Assembly: GCF_003312425.1 (NCBI RefSeq)
Contig: NZ_QNUX01000004.1
Location: 124,001-188,000 of the forward strand
Direction: 5' to 3'
Length of the DNA stretch: 64,000 nucleotides
Origin: Flavobacterium psychrolimnae
GTDB taxonomy: Bacteria > Bacteroidota > Bacteroidia > Flavobacteriales > Flavobacteriaceae
The translations under genes and the position numbers were made by a program. The notes under the pieces are model-generated. The model was not told the DNA's origin, did no database searches, and saw only the letters and a program-made list of their open reading frames with translations. This document shows, one piece after another, positions 9,684-19,799 of the stretch; positions within the stretch are counted from its first letter, which is position 1; every line of letters begins with the position of its first letter.

Positions 9684-11036
9684 TTATTCGATAACTAAGG
9701 ATTTCATATTCATAAATTCCTTGATTCCTATTGCGCCTAATTCTCTGCCATAACCTGATTTTTTTATTCCTCCAAAAGGAATTCTGGAATCTGAACGTAC
9801 CAAAGAATTTACGAATACATTTCCCGCTTCAATTTCCCGCGCCAGTTGATACGCATTTTCACGGTCTTCGGTCCAGATTGCCGCAGCCAAACCATATCTG
9901 TGATTATTAGCAATAGCAACTGCATCATTTGCATCCTTCGCTCTAATGATAGTAGCTAACGGTCCAAAAGTTTCTTCCTGAAACGCAACATTATTCGAAT
10001 CCACAAAATCAATTAATGTGGGTTGGAAATTACAATTCTCCCGCTCTCCGCCTACTAGTAGTTTCGCTCCTTGTTGAAGTGATTTTGCCAATTGACCTTC
10101 CAATTTTTCTGCTAAGTCCAATCGGGCTAATGGCCCCATTTGAATTCCATTCTGTAATGGATTTCCTTGTTGCAGCAATTGTACTTTTTGCGTAAAAAGA
10201 GCAACGAATTCATCCGCAACTTTTTCAGTAACAATAAAACGTTTGGCACAAATACAAGCCTGACCTGCGTTCAACATCCTAGATTGCGTTGCAACTGTTG
10301 CGGCTTTTTCAAGATCAGCATCATTCAAAACTATAAAAGCATCTGAACCGCCTAATTCCATAACAGATTTCTTAATGTGCTTTCCTGCCAAAGAAGCCAC
10401 AGATGACCCTGCCATTTCACTTCCTGTCAATGTGATCCCACAAACGATATTTGAAGCGATGACACTTTCTACTTGAGGAATATCAATAGAAATTTCTTGG
10501 AAAACACCTTCGGGAAAGCCAGCTTCTAAAAAAACACTTTCTATTGCTTTAGCGCAACCAATAACATTTGGTGCATGCTTTAAAAGTGTCACATTACCCG
10601 CCATAATTGCCGGAGCAGCATAACGCAATACTTGCCAGAAAGGATAATTCCAAGGCATAATAGCAAAAACAGCTCCCATAGGATCATAAACCGACATACT
10701 TTTGAAAGACGTATCGTAATACTCGTCTTTCAACATTTCTGCTGCATGCTCCGAATAAAAATCACAATTTGCTGCTGATTTTTCGACCTCTGCGATGCTT
10801 TCGGAGATGATCTTACCCATTTCATTTGTAATCAGCAATCCTAATTTCTCCTTGTTTTCACGGAGAATATTAGCCAGTTTACGCATCTTGTCAGCTCTTT
10901 CTTGAAAAGAAGTATTTTTCCAAATCTTGAAAGCACTTTCGGATAATTGCAATTTTTGATTCAATTGCGAATTAGTTAATACTTCATGCTCCGCAATCAC
11001 TTCTTGTGAAAATGGATTTATCGATTTAAATATCAT
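9684..11036 (-). CDS. NAD(P)-dependent aldehyde (succinate-semialdehyde-type) dehydrogenase
   Basis: Oxidises an aldehyde to its acid in the cytoplasm; the closest class appears to be succinate-semialdehyde dehydrogenase. 450 residues, as usual for the short YneI-like group. Landmarks: [21 protein letters not shown] (partly, cofactor-binding region), [17 protein letters not shown] with the general-base Glu (about 225), [10 protein letters not shown] with the catalytic Cys (about 258), QEETFGPLA and [15 protein letters not shown]. It stands alone between a terminator and the histidine kinase gene; the 147 bp to the kinase hold no clear promoter. The substrate is inferred from family resemblance only. 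Confidence 0.85.
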   Translation of the reverse strand: MIFKSINPFSQEVIAEHEVLTNSQLNQKLQLSESAFKIWKNTSFQERADKMRKLANILRENKEKLGLLITNEMGKIISESIAEVEKSAANCDFYSEHAAEMLKDEYYDTSFKSMSVYDPMGAVFAIMPWNYPFWQVLRYAAPAIMAGNVTLLKHAPNVIGCAKAIESVFLEAGFPEGVFQEISIDIPQVESVIASNIVCGITLTGSEMAGSSVASLAGKHIKKSVMELGGSDAFIVLNDADLEKAATVATQSRMLNAGQACICAKRFIVTEKVADEFVALFTQKVQLLQQGNPLQNGIQMGPLARLDLAEKLEGQLAKSLQQGAKLLVGGERENCNFQPTLIDFVDSNNVAFQEETFGPLATIIRAKDANDAVAIANNHRYGLAAAIWTEDRENAYQLAREIEAGNVFVNSLVRSDSRIPFGGIKKSGYGRELGAIGIKEFMNMKSLVIE

Positions 11037-11183
11037 GTCATTTATATTTTAAATTCTTTGTGAATGCAGGTTTAGAAGATAGGAAATCAATTTGGAAGCA
11101 GATTTTCTAATTGATTCAGAAGAAAAGGTTAACAGAAAAAGACAACTACTCAAATGGAAATCTGAGTACTTTATATTCAAAAT

Positions 11184-13295
11184 TTAGGGATTAATTTCCA
11201 TAAAAATAGTATCCAATAATTCGAATATTTTTTCTTTATCCAATGGTTTTGTAATATAGTCCATAAAACCAAATTGCATGATTCGCTCTCTGTCTTCAAA
11301 GGAGGAATAAGCAGTCTGAGCAATAACGGGAAGTTCCGGTTTGAATACTTTTATCTGTTCAAATGCTTCAAAACCGTTTAAAACCGGCATTTTTATATCC
11401 ATAAAAACCAAACTAATATCTGGGTTTTCAGCACATATATTTACGGCTTCCTGACCATTAAATGCGCGTAAAACGGTATGGTTTTTTGATTCAATAATTT
11501 TCTTTAACAGCAAGAAATTGATATTGTCATCTTCCGCAATTAAAATAGTTTCATTCTCATAATTTCCAGAAAAGGATATTTTCTTCCTTGGCAAACTTTC
11601 TACTGCAGCTTCATCATACTGTAACGGTATTGTAAATGTAAAAACAGATCCAATTCCCATTGTAGATTGTACGCCTATTTCTCCGCCCAACATTTCAACA
11701 TAAGCCTTAGTGATAGACAAACCAAGACCTAATCCTGTCATTTCGTTAGTAGCATTATCTTCAATTCTTCTGAATCTATCAAAGATAACTTTCGAATAAT
11801 CTTCGCTAATTCCTAACCCGGAATCTTGAATCGTAAAGGTTACAACTCCTTCTTCTCTGTTTATTTTATATCCAAAAGACACGAAACCTTTTTCGGTAAA
11901 TTTTACTGCGTTAGTTATTAAATTTACAATAATCTGTTTCAGTTTTGTTTCGTCAGTTAAGATATTCTTCTGAATTTTATCTGCACTTTCAACTATAAAA
12001 AACTCAATTTCTTTTTCTTTAGGAATGGTGATTTTTATAGACTTATGCAAATCGGCCATACATTTTTCTAAATCTAAGCCTTTATAGTTTGGCGTAATTT
12101 GCTTTGCATCAATTCTGGACATTTCAATTAAATCCTCAATTATTGAAACTAAACTATTTCCGCTATTTCTGATGATTTTTAAATATTCGGATTTCTCATT
12201 TTCTGTCAGCTTATCATCATTCAATAAATCACTAAAACCCATGATGGCATTCATAGGAGTTCTGATTTCATGCGATAAATTAGCTAAGAATGATGATTTT
12301 AACGTATCACTTTCTTCAGCTTTTTGCTTGGCAATCTCTAATTGCTTCCTTTGGTTATTATTTTCTTCAAAAAGATTTCCAATGTAACCAAACTCTCCTT
12401 TGGATTTTCTTAAACTATTTATCGACTTAACATTTCCGGTTTCCAAGATATTCTTGACTAACTTTAAAGGATTATAAACCCATTTTTTAGTGTAATAAAT
12501 GAAAATAAGCATGTTTATTATCGAGGCCACCACAACTATAAAAAGAATTTCTTTTGTTTTGCTGTAATTTAAATTAAAGGGTCTTTTAAAAAGTAATTTG
12601 CTTACTACTTCATTTCTCCAATCTTTTAAATCCAAAGCTACTACAACAAAATCTTCTTCGGGATTCGCCACATAATCTGCATCAGTCAAATTAACTTTGG
12701 AACTGCTTATATTTCCTAAAGAAGACGAAAAAGTTTTATCTAAAAGTCTGGCCATAAAAAAATAGCCTGAAGGTTTTGTTTTACGCTTTTTTGGATCTCT
12801 TGAAGGATGAATAGTCGCGGCAAAAACCTCAACGATACCTTCAGGAATTTTTACATAAAACCTTTTAAGTTTAGATTCATAGAGTACGCTCATCATCTCT
12901 TTTGGAATAAAATCAAAACTTTTAATCCTGTTCGATGTAGTTTTATTTATTATTTTTTTATCTAAATCATAAATTCCGATATAATCCATTTCATAGGATT
13001 CAAATTCACTTACTATGAAATCATTGTACCATTTTTCATCTTTTGTTTTAGTAAAATTGACTAATTCATCCCAAAATGTAACATCGATAATTGTGGCTGT
13101 TGGCGTTTTAGAGTTAAGTCTGAACAATGATTTTACCTCATTATCATACTGATCATAGGTAGTTTTATAGAAGCGTTCTTCTTCCTTAAGCGTATATAGA
13201 TACAGTGAAGTGTATAGTAGAAAAAAGAAAACAGTTGTTGAAGCAATCAACAAAAGTAATTTGAAATACGTATTTAAATTAAATAATCTGTTCAT
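11184..13295 (-). CDS. Hybrid sensor histidine kinase with CHASE4-like sensor and receiver
   Basis: Membrane sensor kinase of about 703 residues. Order: TM1 (about 11-33), a periplasmic domain with TFWDELVNFTKTKDEKWYND typical of CHASE4, TM2 (about 250-270), a HAMP-like linker (YNPLKLVKNI), a dimerisation helix with the phospho-histidine in ANLSHEIRTPMNAIMGFSDL (about 343), an ATPase with the N box VNLITNAVKF and GLGLGLSITK, and a C-terminal receiver with LVFMDIKMP as phospho-acceptor Asp (about 640) and KPLD near the end. I prefer the ATG at 13295 (MNRLFNLN); an upstream start at 13325 would add ten mostly hydrophobic residues. No partner regulator with DNA-binding domain lies beside it. Confidence 0.88.
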   Translation of the reverse strand: MNRLFNLNTYFKLLLLIASTTVFFFLLYTSLYLYTLKEEERFYKTTYDQYDNEVKSLFRLNSKTPTATIIDVTFWDELVNFTKTKDEKWYNDFIVSEFESYEMDYIGIYDLDKKIINKTTSNRIKSFDFIPKEMMSVLYESKLKRFYVKIPEGIVEVFAATIHPSRDPKKRKTKPSGYFFMARLLDKTFSSSLGNISSSKVNLTDADYVANPEEDFVVVALDLKDWRNEVVSKLLFKRPFNLNYSKTKEILFIVVVASIINMLIFIYYTKKWVYNPLKLVKNILETGNVKSINSLRKSKGEFGYIGNLFEENNNQRKQLEIAKQKAEESDTLKSSFLANLSHEIRTPMNAIMGFSDLLNDDKLTENEKSEYLKIIRNSGNSLVSIIEDLIEMSRIDAKQITPNYKGLDLEKCMADLHKSIKITIPKEKEIEFFIVESADKIQKNILTDETKLKQIIVNLITNAVKFTEKGFVSFGYKINREEGVVTFTIQDSGLGISEDYSKVIFDRFRRIEDNATNEMTGLGLGLSITKAYVEMLGGEIGVQSTMGIGSVFTFTIPLQYDEAAVESLPRKKISFSGNYENETILIAEDDNINFLLLKKIIESKNHTVLRAFNGQEAVNICAENPDISLVFMDIKMPVLNGFEAFEQIKVFKPELPVIAQTAYSSFEDRERIMQFGFMDYITKPLDKEKIFELLDTIFMEINP

Positions 13296-13325
13296 AATAA
13301 TTAGACAAATAAAAAAAGTAATCAA

Positions 13326-13647
13326 AAAATCTTATGCATTGTTTTGTAAGATATATCACTTTTTTTTAGCTGGCGCAAGGTAAGCTTTTTTTATTCAAAA
13401 AAAAACCCAACCGATTAAACTAATGCAGTTTATCACATTTATGAGCTATTTATCAACTAATTTAACTCAAAGCTTAAATCAATCTGTATTTTAATTGTGA
13501 ATTTATCTCCTAGATCCCATTGATGTTTTATCTACTTATTTATTTTACCTTTTTTTCCTCTGAACCAGCATTGCAAATTCAAATTATTACAAAATCTAGA
13601 ATTGGAAATTCTTACATCAAAAAATAAACAGCGTCTTAAAATTTTTT
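13326..13647. other. Gene-free stretch upstream of the kinase gene
   Basis: AT-rich, with no reading frame or strong hairpin that I can support. It must contain the promoter for the kinase on the minus strand, but no exact TAnnTTTG box with a paired TTG is evident. Confidence 0.4.
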
Positions 13648-13686
13648 TCCATAAAAAACCCCAAAGAGTAACTAACTTTTTGGGGT
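13648..13686 (-). terminator. Terminator of the carboxylase operon
   Basis: On the minus strand ACCCCAAAAAG ... CTTTGGGGT forms the stem, followed by TTTTTTATGG. It lies 36 bp past the stop of the beta subunit gene. Confidence 0.85.
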
Positions 13687-13721
13687 AATTCAAATTTTAA
13701 AATCTTAATTCTATCTAATAA

Positions 13722-15263
13722 TTACAAAGGAATATTTCCGTGTTTTCTATTAGGAGTAATACTCTCTTTATTTTCGAGCATACTAAAAGCTTTTATCAAT
13801 TTGCGTCTAGTGTCTTGCGGCAAGATTACCTCATCTACAAAACCACGTTGTGCTGCAGTGTATGGATTCGCAAACAAATCAGCGTATTCCGCTTCCTTTT
13901 CTAAGAGTTTTGCTTCATGATCTTCGGCTTCGCTAATTTCTTTTTTAAAGATAATTTCTGAGGCTCCTTTGGCTCCCATCACGGCAATTTCGGCAGTTGG
14001 CCAAGCAAAATTCATGTCGGCACCAATGTGTTTCGAATTCATTACATCATACGCTCCACCATACGCTTTACGAGTAATTACAGTTACTCTCGGCACGGTT
14101 GCCTCACTTAAAGCATACAACAATTTTGCACCGTGAACGATAATTCCGTTCCACTCTTGATCGGTTCCAGGTAAAAAACCCGGTACATCCACCAAAACTA
14201 ATAACGGAATATTAAAACAATCGCAAAAACGGGTAAATCTTGCCGCTTTTTTCGAACTGTTCACATCAAGACAGCCCGCTAAAATCATCGGTTGGTTGGC
14301 TATAATTCCGATGCTTTTTCCTCCCAATCGAGCAAAACCCACCAAGATGTTTTCTGCATAATTTTTATGAATTTCATAAAAGGAATCCTCGTCAATTATT
14401 CCACCAATCACCTCATGCATATCATACGGTTTATTGGGATTATCTGGAATGATAGTTGCTAATTTGGTACGAACTTCGTCATTAAGTTCATAAGGTAAAT
14501 TATGTGCTTTTTCTTTGTTACTCTGTGGCAAATAACTCAACAAGCGCTTCAAATCTTCAAGACATTCCACATCATTGGTAGAAGTAATATGTGCCACACC
14601 AGATTTAGTAGAATGCGAACTTGCTCCACCCAATTCCTCCGAAGTCACGGTTTCATTGGTTACTGTTTTCACCACATTCGGACCTGTAACGAACATATAA
14701 CTGGTATCTTCAACCATCATGGTAAAATCAGTCATGGCTGGAGAATACACGGCTCCACCGGCGCAGGGTCCCATAATAGCAGAGATTTGCGGAATCACAC
14801 CGCTAGCTTGTACGTTTCTATAAAAAATATCGGCATAACCACCCAAAGAACGAACTCCTTCCTGAATACGTGCTCCACCAGAATCATTCAGTCCAATCAT
14901 GGGCGCTCCCATTTTGACGGCCATATCCATAACTTTACAGATTTTCTCAGCATGGGTTTCAGATAAAGAACCTCCAAAAACCGTAAAATCCTGAGCAAAA
15001 ATATAAACCAATCGCCCATTTATGGTTCCATATCCAGTAATGACTCCATCCCCGTAATACAGTTCTTTTTCCATTCCAAAATCAGACGTTCGGTGCGTTA
15101 CCAACATCCCAATTTCTTCAAAAGAACCTTCATCCATCAAATAATTGACACGCTCTCTTGCGGTTAGTTTTTTATTCGAATGTTGTTTTGCTATTCTATT
15201 TTTACCTCCACCCAAATGCGCTTCGGCAATTTTATGATTTAATGTATCTATTTTGTCTTTCAT
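13722..15263 (-). CDS. Acyl-CoA carboxylase carboxyltransferase (propionyl-CoA carboxylase beta type)
   Basis: Transfers the carboxyl group from biotin to an acyl-CoA, most likely propionyl-CoA, giving methylmalonyl-CoA. The 513 residues cover both crotonase-like halves. Visible: [20 protein letters not shown] at the N-terminus, [19 protein letters not shown], the first oxyanion-hole region [24 protein letters not shown], and in the second half [18 protein letters not shown] and [17 protein letters not shown] sequence. It is the last gene of a carrier-carboxylase-transferase operon read on the minus strand and ends at a terminator. Confidence 0.92.
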   Translation of the reverse strand: MKDKIDTLNHKIAEAHLGGGKNRIAKQHSNKKLTARERVNYLMDEGSFEEIGMLVTHRTSDFGMEKELYYGDGVITGYGTINGRLVYIFAQDFTVFGGSLSETHAEKICKVMDMAVKMGAPMIGLNDSGGARIQEGVRSLGGYADIFYRNVQASGVIPQISAIMGPCAGGAVYSPAMTDFTMMVEDTSYMFVTGPNVVKTVTNETVTSEELGGASSHSTKSGVAHITSTNDVECLEDLKRLLSYLPQSNKEKAHNLPYELNDEVRTKLATIIPDNPNKPYDMHEVIGGIIDEDSFYEIHKNYAENILVGFARLGGKSIGIIANQPMILAGCLDVNSSKKAARFTRFCDCFNIPLLVLVDVPGFLPGTDQEWNGIIVHGAKLLYALSEATVPRVTVITRKAYGGAYDVMNSKHIGADMNFAWPTAEIAVMGAKGASEIIFKKEISEAEDHEAKLLEKEAEYADLFANPYTAAQRGFVDEVILPQDTRRKLIKAFSMLENKESITPNRKHGNIPL

Positions 15264-15313
15264 ACTATTCTTTTTTTAACCGCTAATTCGCTAATTTTTT
15301 TAAAATCATTATT

Positions 15314-16753
15314 CTAATGTAGTAAGCGTACGATTTTTTGATCTTCAAAATACTGTTTCAAAGCGACCTTCGCAGCAATTTCGGCTTCTTGCGCTATTTG
15401 ATTTTTTAACATTTCGGCACTGTAGTAATTCTTTACAAAATGCGTGTCAAATTTTCCGGAACGAAACGCCTCATGTTCAAAAACAAATTTCCCAAAAGGC
15501 AATGTTGTCTGCACACCTTCCACACGATAGTCTTCAATAGCCTTTATCATAATTTGAATCGCTTCTTCACGGGTTTCGCCATAAGTGATTAATTTGGCTA
15601 ACATTGGATCGTAATAAATGGGAATATCCATCCCTTGCTCAAAACCATTATCCACACGAATTCCTTCACCAACAGGTAATTGATACACATCCAAATGCCC
15701 TACACTCGGCAAGAAATCATTCATCGGATCTTCAGCATACACACGCAATTCCATCGCGTGTCCTTTAATTTTCAAATCTTCTTGTTTAATTGCCAATTCT
15801 TCACCTCTGGCCACTCTGATTTGGAGTTCGACCAAATCGGTATCGGTAATCCATTCCGTAACTGGATGTTCCACCTGCAAACGCGTATTCATCTCCAGAA
15901 AATAGAAATTATTATTTTCGTCCAATAAAAACTCGACCGTTCCAGCTCCTAAATAATCACAGGATTTCGCAACCAAAACGGCTGCTTCTCCCATTTTTTT
16001 ACGTAATTCCGGTGTTAAAACCGAAGAAGGTGCTTCTTCAATCACTTTTTGGTGACGACGCTGGATGCTGCATTCTCTTTCGAATAAATACAGTACATTA
16101 CCGTGACTGTCTGCCATAACTTGGATTTCGATATGTCTTGGTGAACCCACATATTTTTCGATAAAAACAGAACCATCTCCAAAAGCAGCAATCGCTTCAC
16201 TAATAGCGCGATCCATTTGAGATTCGAAATCAGCTTCGCTTTCTACCACACGCATTCCTTTTCCTCCACCACCGGCAGATGCTTTAATCAGTATAGGAAA
16301 GCCAACTTCCTTGGCAATCACTTTTGCTTTTTCGACATCCGTAATGGCTTCGTCAAAACCGGGAACCATGGGAATATTGTATTGCTTAACGGCATCTTTT
16401 GCCGCTAGTTTACTTCCCATGATTTTTATTGCTTTCGACTTTGGACCAATAAAAATGATGTTATTTTTTTCGGCTTCTTCAGCAAAATCTGCATTTTCAC
16501 TCAGAAATCCATAACCTGGATGAATGGCATCTACGTTTAAGGATTTGGCAACCTTTATAATTTTACTTCCTAATAAATAGGATTCACTTGAAGGTGCTTC
16601 TCCAATCCAAACGGCTTCATCAGCAAATTTTACGTGCGGTGCATTTCTATCGGCAGTTGAATACACTGCTACGGTTTTAATGCCCATTTTTTGTGCGGTT
16701 TTCATCACCCTGATAGCGATTTCCCCTCTATTGGCAACTAATATTTTTTTCAT
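15314..16753 (-). CDS. Biotin carboxylase subunit of acyl-CoA carboxylase
   Basis: Carboxylates protein-bound biotin using ATP and bicarbonate. 479 residues begin with KKILVANRGEIAIRVMKTA, the standard start. ATP-grasp landmarks are KASAGGGGKGMRVV (P-loop-like), CSIQRRHQKVIEEAPS, FLEMNTRLQVEHPVTEWITD (catalytic E/N/R) and AEDP. It lies 50 bp upstream of the transferase gene and 90 bp downstream of the carrier gene. The 90-bp gap holds an A/G-rich simple repeat that interrupts an otherwise compact operon. Dedicated propionyl-CoA use is inferred from the gene set. Confidence 0.93.
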   Translation of the reverse strand: MKKILVANRGEIAIRVMKTAQKMGIKTVAVYSTADRNAPHVKFADEAVWIGEAPSSESYLLGSKIIKVAKSLNVDAIHPGYGFLSENADFAEEAEKNNIIFIGPKSKAIKIMGSKLAAKDAVKQYNIPMVPGFDEAITDVEKAKVIAKEVGFPILIKASAGGGGKGMRVVESEADFESQMDRAISEAIAAFGDGSVFIEKYVGSPRHIEIQVMADSHGNVLYLFERECSIQRRHQKVIEEAPSSVLTPELRKKMGEAAVLVAKSCDYLGAGTVEFLLDENNNFYFLEMNTRLQVEHPVTEWITDTDLVELQIRVARGEELAIKQEDLKIKGHAMELRVYAEDPMNDFLPSVGHLDVYQLPVGEGIRVDNGFEQGMDIPIYYDPMLAKLITYGETREEAIQIMIKAIEDYRVEGVQTTLPFGKFVFEHEAFRSGKFDTHFVKNYYSAEMLKNQIAQEAEIAAKVALKQYFEDQKIVRLLH

Positions 16754-16843
16754 ATTTAATAAGACTAAAAGAATAAAGACCGCTTCGCTGCAAGAGCAAA
16801 GAAATATAAATTCTTGGTTCTTTTTATCTTGTATCTTTTATCT

Positions 16844-17329
16844 CTACTCGAATTCAATTAACAACTGTCCTTTATCAACAGCATCTCCCATCGCAACCGA
16901 AATGGTTTTAATAACGCCATCGCGGGGCGAAAGGAAACTGTTTTCCATTTTCATGGCTCCAAGAATAATCAGGTTGTCATTCTCTTTTACAGTTTGTCCT
17001 ACCACAACACTGATTTCCAGAATCAATCCGGGCATAGGTGCTTTGATAAAATTGACTTGTTTGGTAAGTCCCGTTTCGAACCCCATTTCCTTAATCAAAA
17101 TATCCAAAGGATTTGAAATGGCAACGGTGTAGGTGTTGTTATTTACCTTGACGGTGTAGTTTTTTTGAAGAAAATCAGAAGTGATAATTTCCGCTTGATA
17201 AGGAGTGTTTTCGTGTAGAACATGGAATTTATTCGTTTCCACACGCACTGCATCCAGTTGTGAAACACTTTCCTTTTCCAAATCAAACTGAAAAGTGTCG
17301 TTTACATTAACTTTATAACCAATACTCAT
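16844..17329 (-). CDS. Biotin carboxyl carrier subunit of acyl-CoA carboxylase
   Basis: 161 residues. The C-terminal half is a biotinyl domain: APMPGLILEISVVVGQTVKE, then GAMKMENS with the biotinylated lysine (about 127), and a final strand GQLLIEFE. The N-terminal part is a less conserved beta domain, probably for docking. It is the first gene of the carboxylase operon; start is the ATG at 17329. The separate carrier, carboxylase and transferase genes are typical of Bacteroidetes propionyl-CoA carboxylase. Confidence 0.88.
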   Translation of the reverse strand: MSIGYKVNVNDTFQFDLEKESVSQLDAVRVETNKFHVLHENTPYQAEIITSDFLQKNYTVKVNNNTYTVAISNPLDILIKEMGFETGLTKQVNFIKAPMPGLILEISVVVGQTVKENDNLIILGAMKMENSFLSPRDGVIKTISVAMGDAVDKGQLLIEFE

Positions 17330-17430
17330 TTGTTTCTATTTTAGAATCGTAAAAATAAGTAAAAGAAAACGTTTTCGTAATCGAAAAATAAAAGTTTTAT
17401 GCTAAATAGATATAGTTATATGAAATAAAT

Positions 17431-19632
17431 TTACAAGACTAATAATCCAAACTCTCTAAGGGTTTTAATTGGCTTTGAGTACCAAAACAATTCAAAGTCT
17501 TCCAAATTTGATTCGAAATCAGCTTTAACTTCTTGATAATTATAAATTTTAACATTCAAAACAGAAATTTTCAGCAGCATTTCAACCAACCATTCTCCTT
17601 CCTTTTTATTCGTTTGAATATTGAAACTTTCTTTTTTATCATGAAAAGTCAAAGTCATCATTTCCCAGGAATTTCCTTTTTTGGATTTGGTAAAATGTTC
17701 CACAAATGGTTTTCCGCCTAACCAAACGATTTTGGCTGTAGGCTTGATGTTGAAATCCTCCTCTTCCTGTAAAGCGTCAAATATAAAATCAGGGGAGATT
17801 TTAGTCTTTGGAATTTTAAACTCGAACCAATCCTGCAGTTCATAATCAAAACAGATTCCGTGCATGAAATTGAACAAGGATTTCTTGAGTCCAAAACTGA
17901 ATTTATCATGATCGATTCCTGTTGCATCCGTATAATTGATATCGTTATTGGCGAAAGTTCCTATCGCTTCGGTTTCTTTCACTACACCAAATTTCTCCGG
18001 ATACAAGCCTACTGGACTGTGCGCAGTCATCGCAAACTGATGCCAAAATCCGGATTGCAACACTCCAACTTCAAATAATTGACGTACCATTTCGAGACTG
18101 TCCACCGTTTCCTGAATAGTTTGTGTGGGATATCCGTACATTAAATACGCATGAACCATAACGCCTGCTTCGGTGAAATTTCGGGTGACTTTCGCCACTT
18201 GTTCTACCGTTACGCCTTTGTCAATTAGTTTTAATAATCGATCCGAGGCCACTTCGAGACCACCAGAGACCGCAATACAACCTGAAGCTTTTAGAAGCAA
18301 ACATAAATCTTTGGTAAAACTTTTTTCGAATCGAATGTTTGTCCACCACGTCACTGCTAATTTCCTGCGAAGGATTTCGAGAGCCAAAGCGCGCATCAAA
18401 GCTGGAGGAGCCGCTTCATCTACAAAATGAAATCCGTTCTCTCCTGTTTGGGCAATCATTTCTTCCATTCTATCACACAATAAATTGGCTGCAACAGGCT
18501 CATATACTTTAATATAGTCTAAAGAAATATCGCAAAAAGTACATTTCCCCCAGTAGCAACCGTGTGCCATGGTGAGTTTGTTCCAGCGTCCATCGCTCCA
18601 CATTCGGTGCATTGGATTCACAATTTCGATAACCGAAATATATTTATCCAAAAGTAAATCCGAATAATCGGGAGTTCCCACTTGCGATTGTTTGTAATCG
18701 TGTTTTAGGGAATTATTTTTGTAAACGACTTTTCCGTCTTCCAACAGAAAAGTTCTTTTATATAGCTTCTCGACTGCGCTCGAAGTGACAGCATTTATCA
18801 ATTCTTCAATTGGTGCTTCGCCATCATCCAAAGTAATAAAATCGAAAAACTCAAAAACGCGAGCATCCGAAAGCGAACGCAGTTCCGTATTTGGGAAACC
18901 GCCACCCATTGAAATATTTATATTCGGATAATGCTTTTTGACCCATTGTGCGGAACGAAAAGCTGAATATAAATTCCCTGGAAACGGAACTGAAATCAAG
19001 AATAATGTGGGTTGAATGGTTTCGATTCTCTCTTTTAAAATAGAAAGAAGAACGGTATCAATGTACGTTGGCTCTTGTTGCAGGGCTTCATACAATTCGT
19101 CAAAAGAATTTGCCGATCTTCCTAAACGTTCTGCATAGCGGCTAAAACCAAAATTAGCATCGACACATTCCACAATAAAATCAGAGATATCTTCGAGATA
19201 CAAAGTCGCTAAATGCTTCGCTTTATCCTGTGTTCCCATAGTTCCAAAAGCCCAATCTAATTCTTCTAATTGTGCAAACCGAGACGCTTCCGGCAAGAAA
19301 TCTTCCTGACAAATTTGAAGTGCCAATGTTGGATTTTTCCCTTGTAAAAAAGCAATGACAGGATCTATAGTTTTAAGGTATTCATCTTGCAAAGCGTAAA
19401 TACGTTTCGAATTATCTGAGACTTCTCCAACGTTAAACTTTAAACTTGCGACTTTAAACAAATTTTCAAGTCCTTCTTTTGAAAACAATTTCAAAATTAC
19501 TTCAATACCCAAATCCGCCTGAACAGACTCAATATTTTTAGTATTCAGAAACCCTTTAATATATGCAGTTGCTGGATACGGTGTATTCAGTTGGGTAAAA
19601 GGAGGCGTGATGAGGAATAGTTTGGTTTTCAA
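17431..19632 (-). CDS. B12-binding-domain radical SAM protein of unknown function
   Basis: About 733 residues. It opens KTKLFLITPPFTQLNTPYPA and has an N-terminal cobalamin-binding-like half (NISMGGGFPNTE near 310), then a radical SAM core with HGCYWGKCTFCD. This cluster motif is CX4CX2C, one residue longer than the usual CX3CX2C. FVDEAAPPALMR, GGLEVASDRLLKLIDKGVT and YLMYGYPTQT support the fold. The longest frame starts with GTG at 19680, but an exact promoter box sits at 19650-19657, so I place the start at TTG 19632, giving the LFLITPP start expected for the family. The reaction is unknown. Confidence 0.8.
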   Translation of the reverse strand: MKTKLFLITPPFTQLNTPYPATAYIKGFLNTKNIESVQADLGIEVILKLFSKEGLENLFKVASLKFNVGEVSDNSKRIYALQDEYLKTIDPVIAFLQGKNPTLALQICQEDFLPEASRFAQLEELDWAFGTMGTQDKAKHLATLYLEDISDFIVECVDANFGFSRYAERLGRSANSFDELYEALQQEPTYIDTVLLSILKERIETIQPTLFLISVPFPGNLYSAFRSAQWVKKHYPNINISMGGGFPNTELRSLSDARVFEFFDFITLDDGEAPIEELINAVTSSAVEKLYKRTFLLEDGKVVYKNNSLKHDYKQSQVGTPDYSDLLLDKYISVIEIVNPMHRMWSDGRWNKLTMAHGCYWGKCTFCDISLDYIKVYEPVAANLLCDRMEEMIAQTGENGFHFVDEAAPPALMRALALEILRRKLAVTWWTNIRFEKSFTKDLCLLLKASGCIAVSGGLEVASDRLLKLIDKGVTVEQVAKVTRNFTEAGVMVHAYLMYGYPTQTIQETVDSLEMVRQLFEVGVLQSGFWHQFAMTAHSPVGLYPEKFGVVKETEAIGTFANNDINYTDATGIDHDKFSFGLKKSLFNFMHGICFDYELQDWFEFKIPKTKISPDFIFDALQEEEDFNIKPTAKIVWLGGKPFVEHFTKSKKGNSWEMMTLTFHDKKESFNIQTNKKEGEWLVEMLLKISVLNVKIYNYQEVKADFESNLEDFELFWYSKPIKTLREFGLLVL

Positions 19633-19649
19633 AAGAAATAAGTTTGGTG

Positions 19650-19682
19650 CAAAAATAAGGGATAATTCTATTCTTTTCACAA
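19650..19682 (-). promoter_or_regulatory. Promoter of the B12-radical SAM gene
   Basis: Minus strand: TTG at 19680-19682, 22-bp spacer, TATTTTTG at 19650-19657 (exact TAnnTTTG). The -33 element overlaps the GTG codon of the longest frame, which argues that translation starts downstream, at 19632. Confidence 0.6.
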
Positions 19683-19799
19683 AAGTAAAAGGCTACATTT
19701 TTATTTATTCTTTAGATTCAAATATAAAATAATGCATTTTTTAGTTTTTATGTAATCTGTAGATATTTAATTACATTTACGGTTGTTTAAATTAAACAA

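Noticed and set aside
14502..14966. 154-residue frame on the plus strand
   Set aside because: Fully antisense to the carboxyltransferase gene, with a His/Thr-rich product typical of shadow frames.
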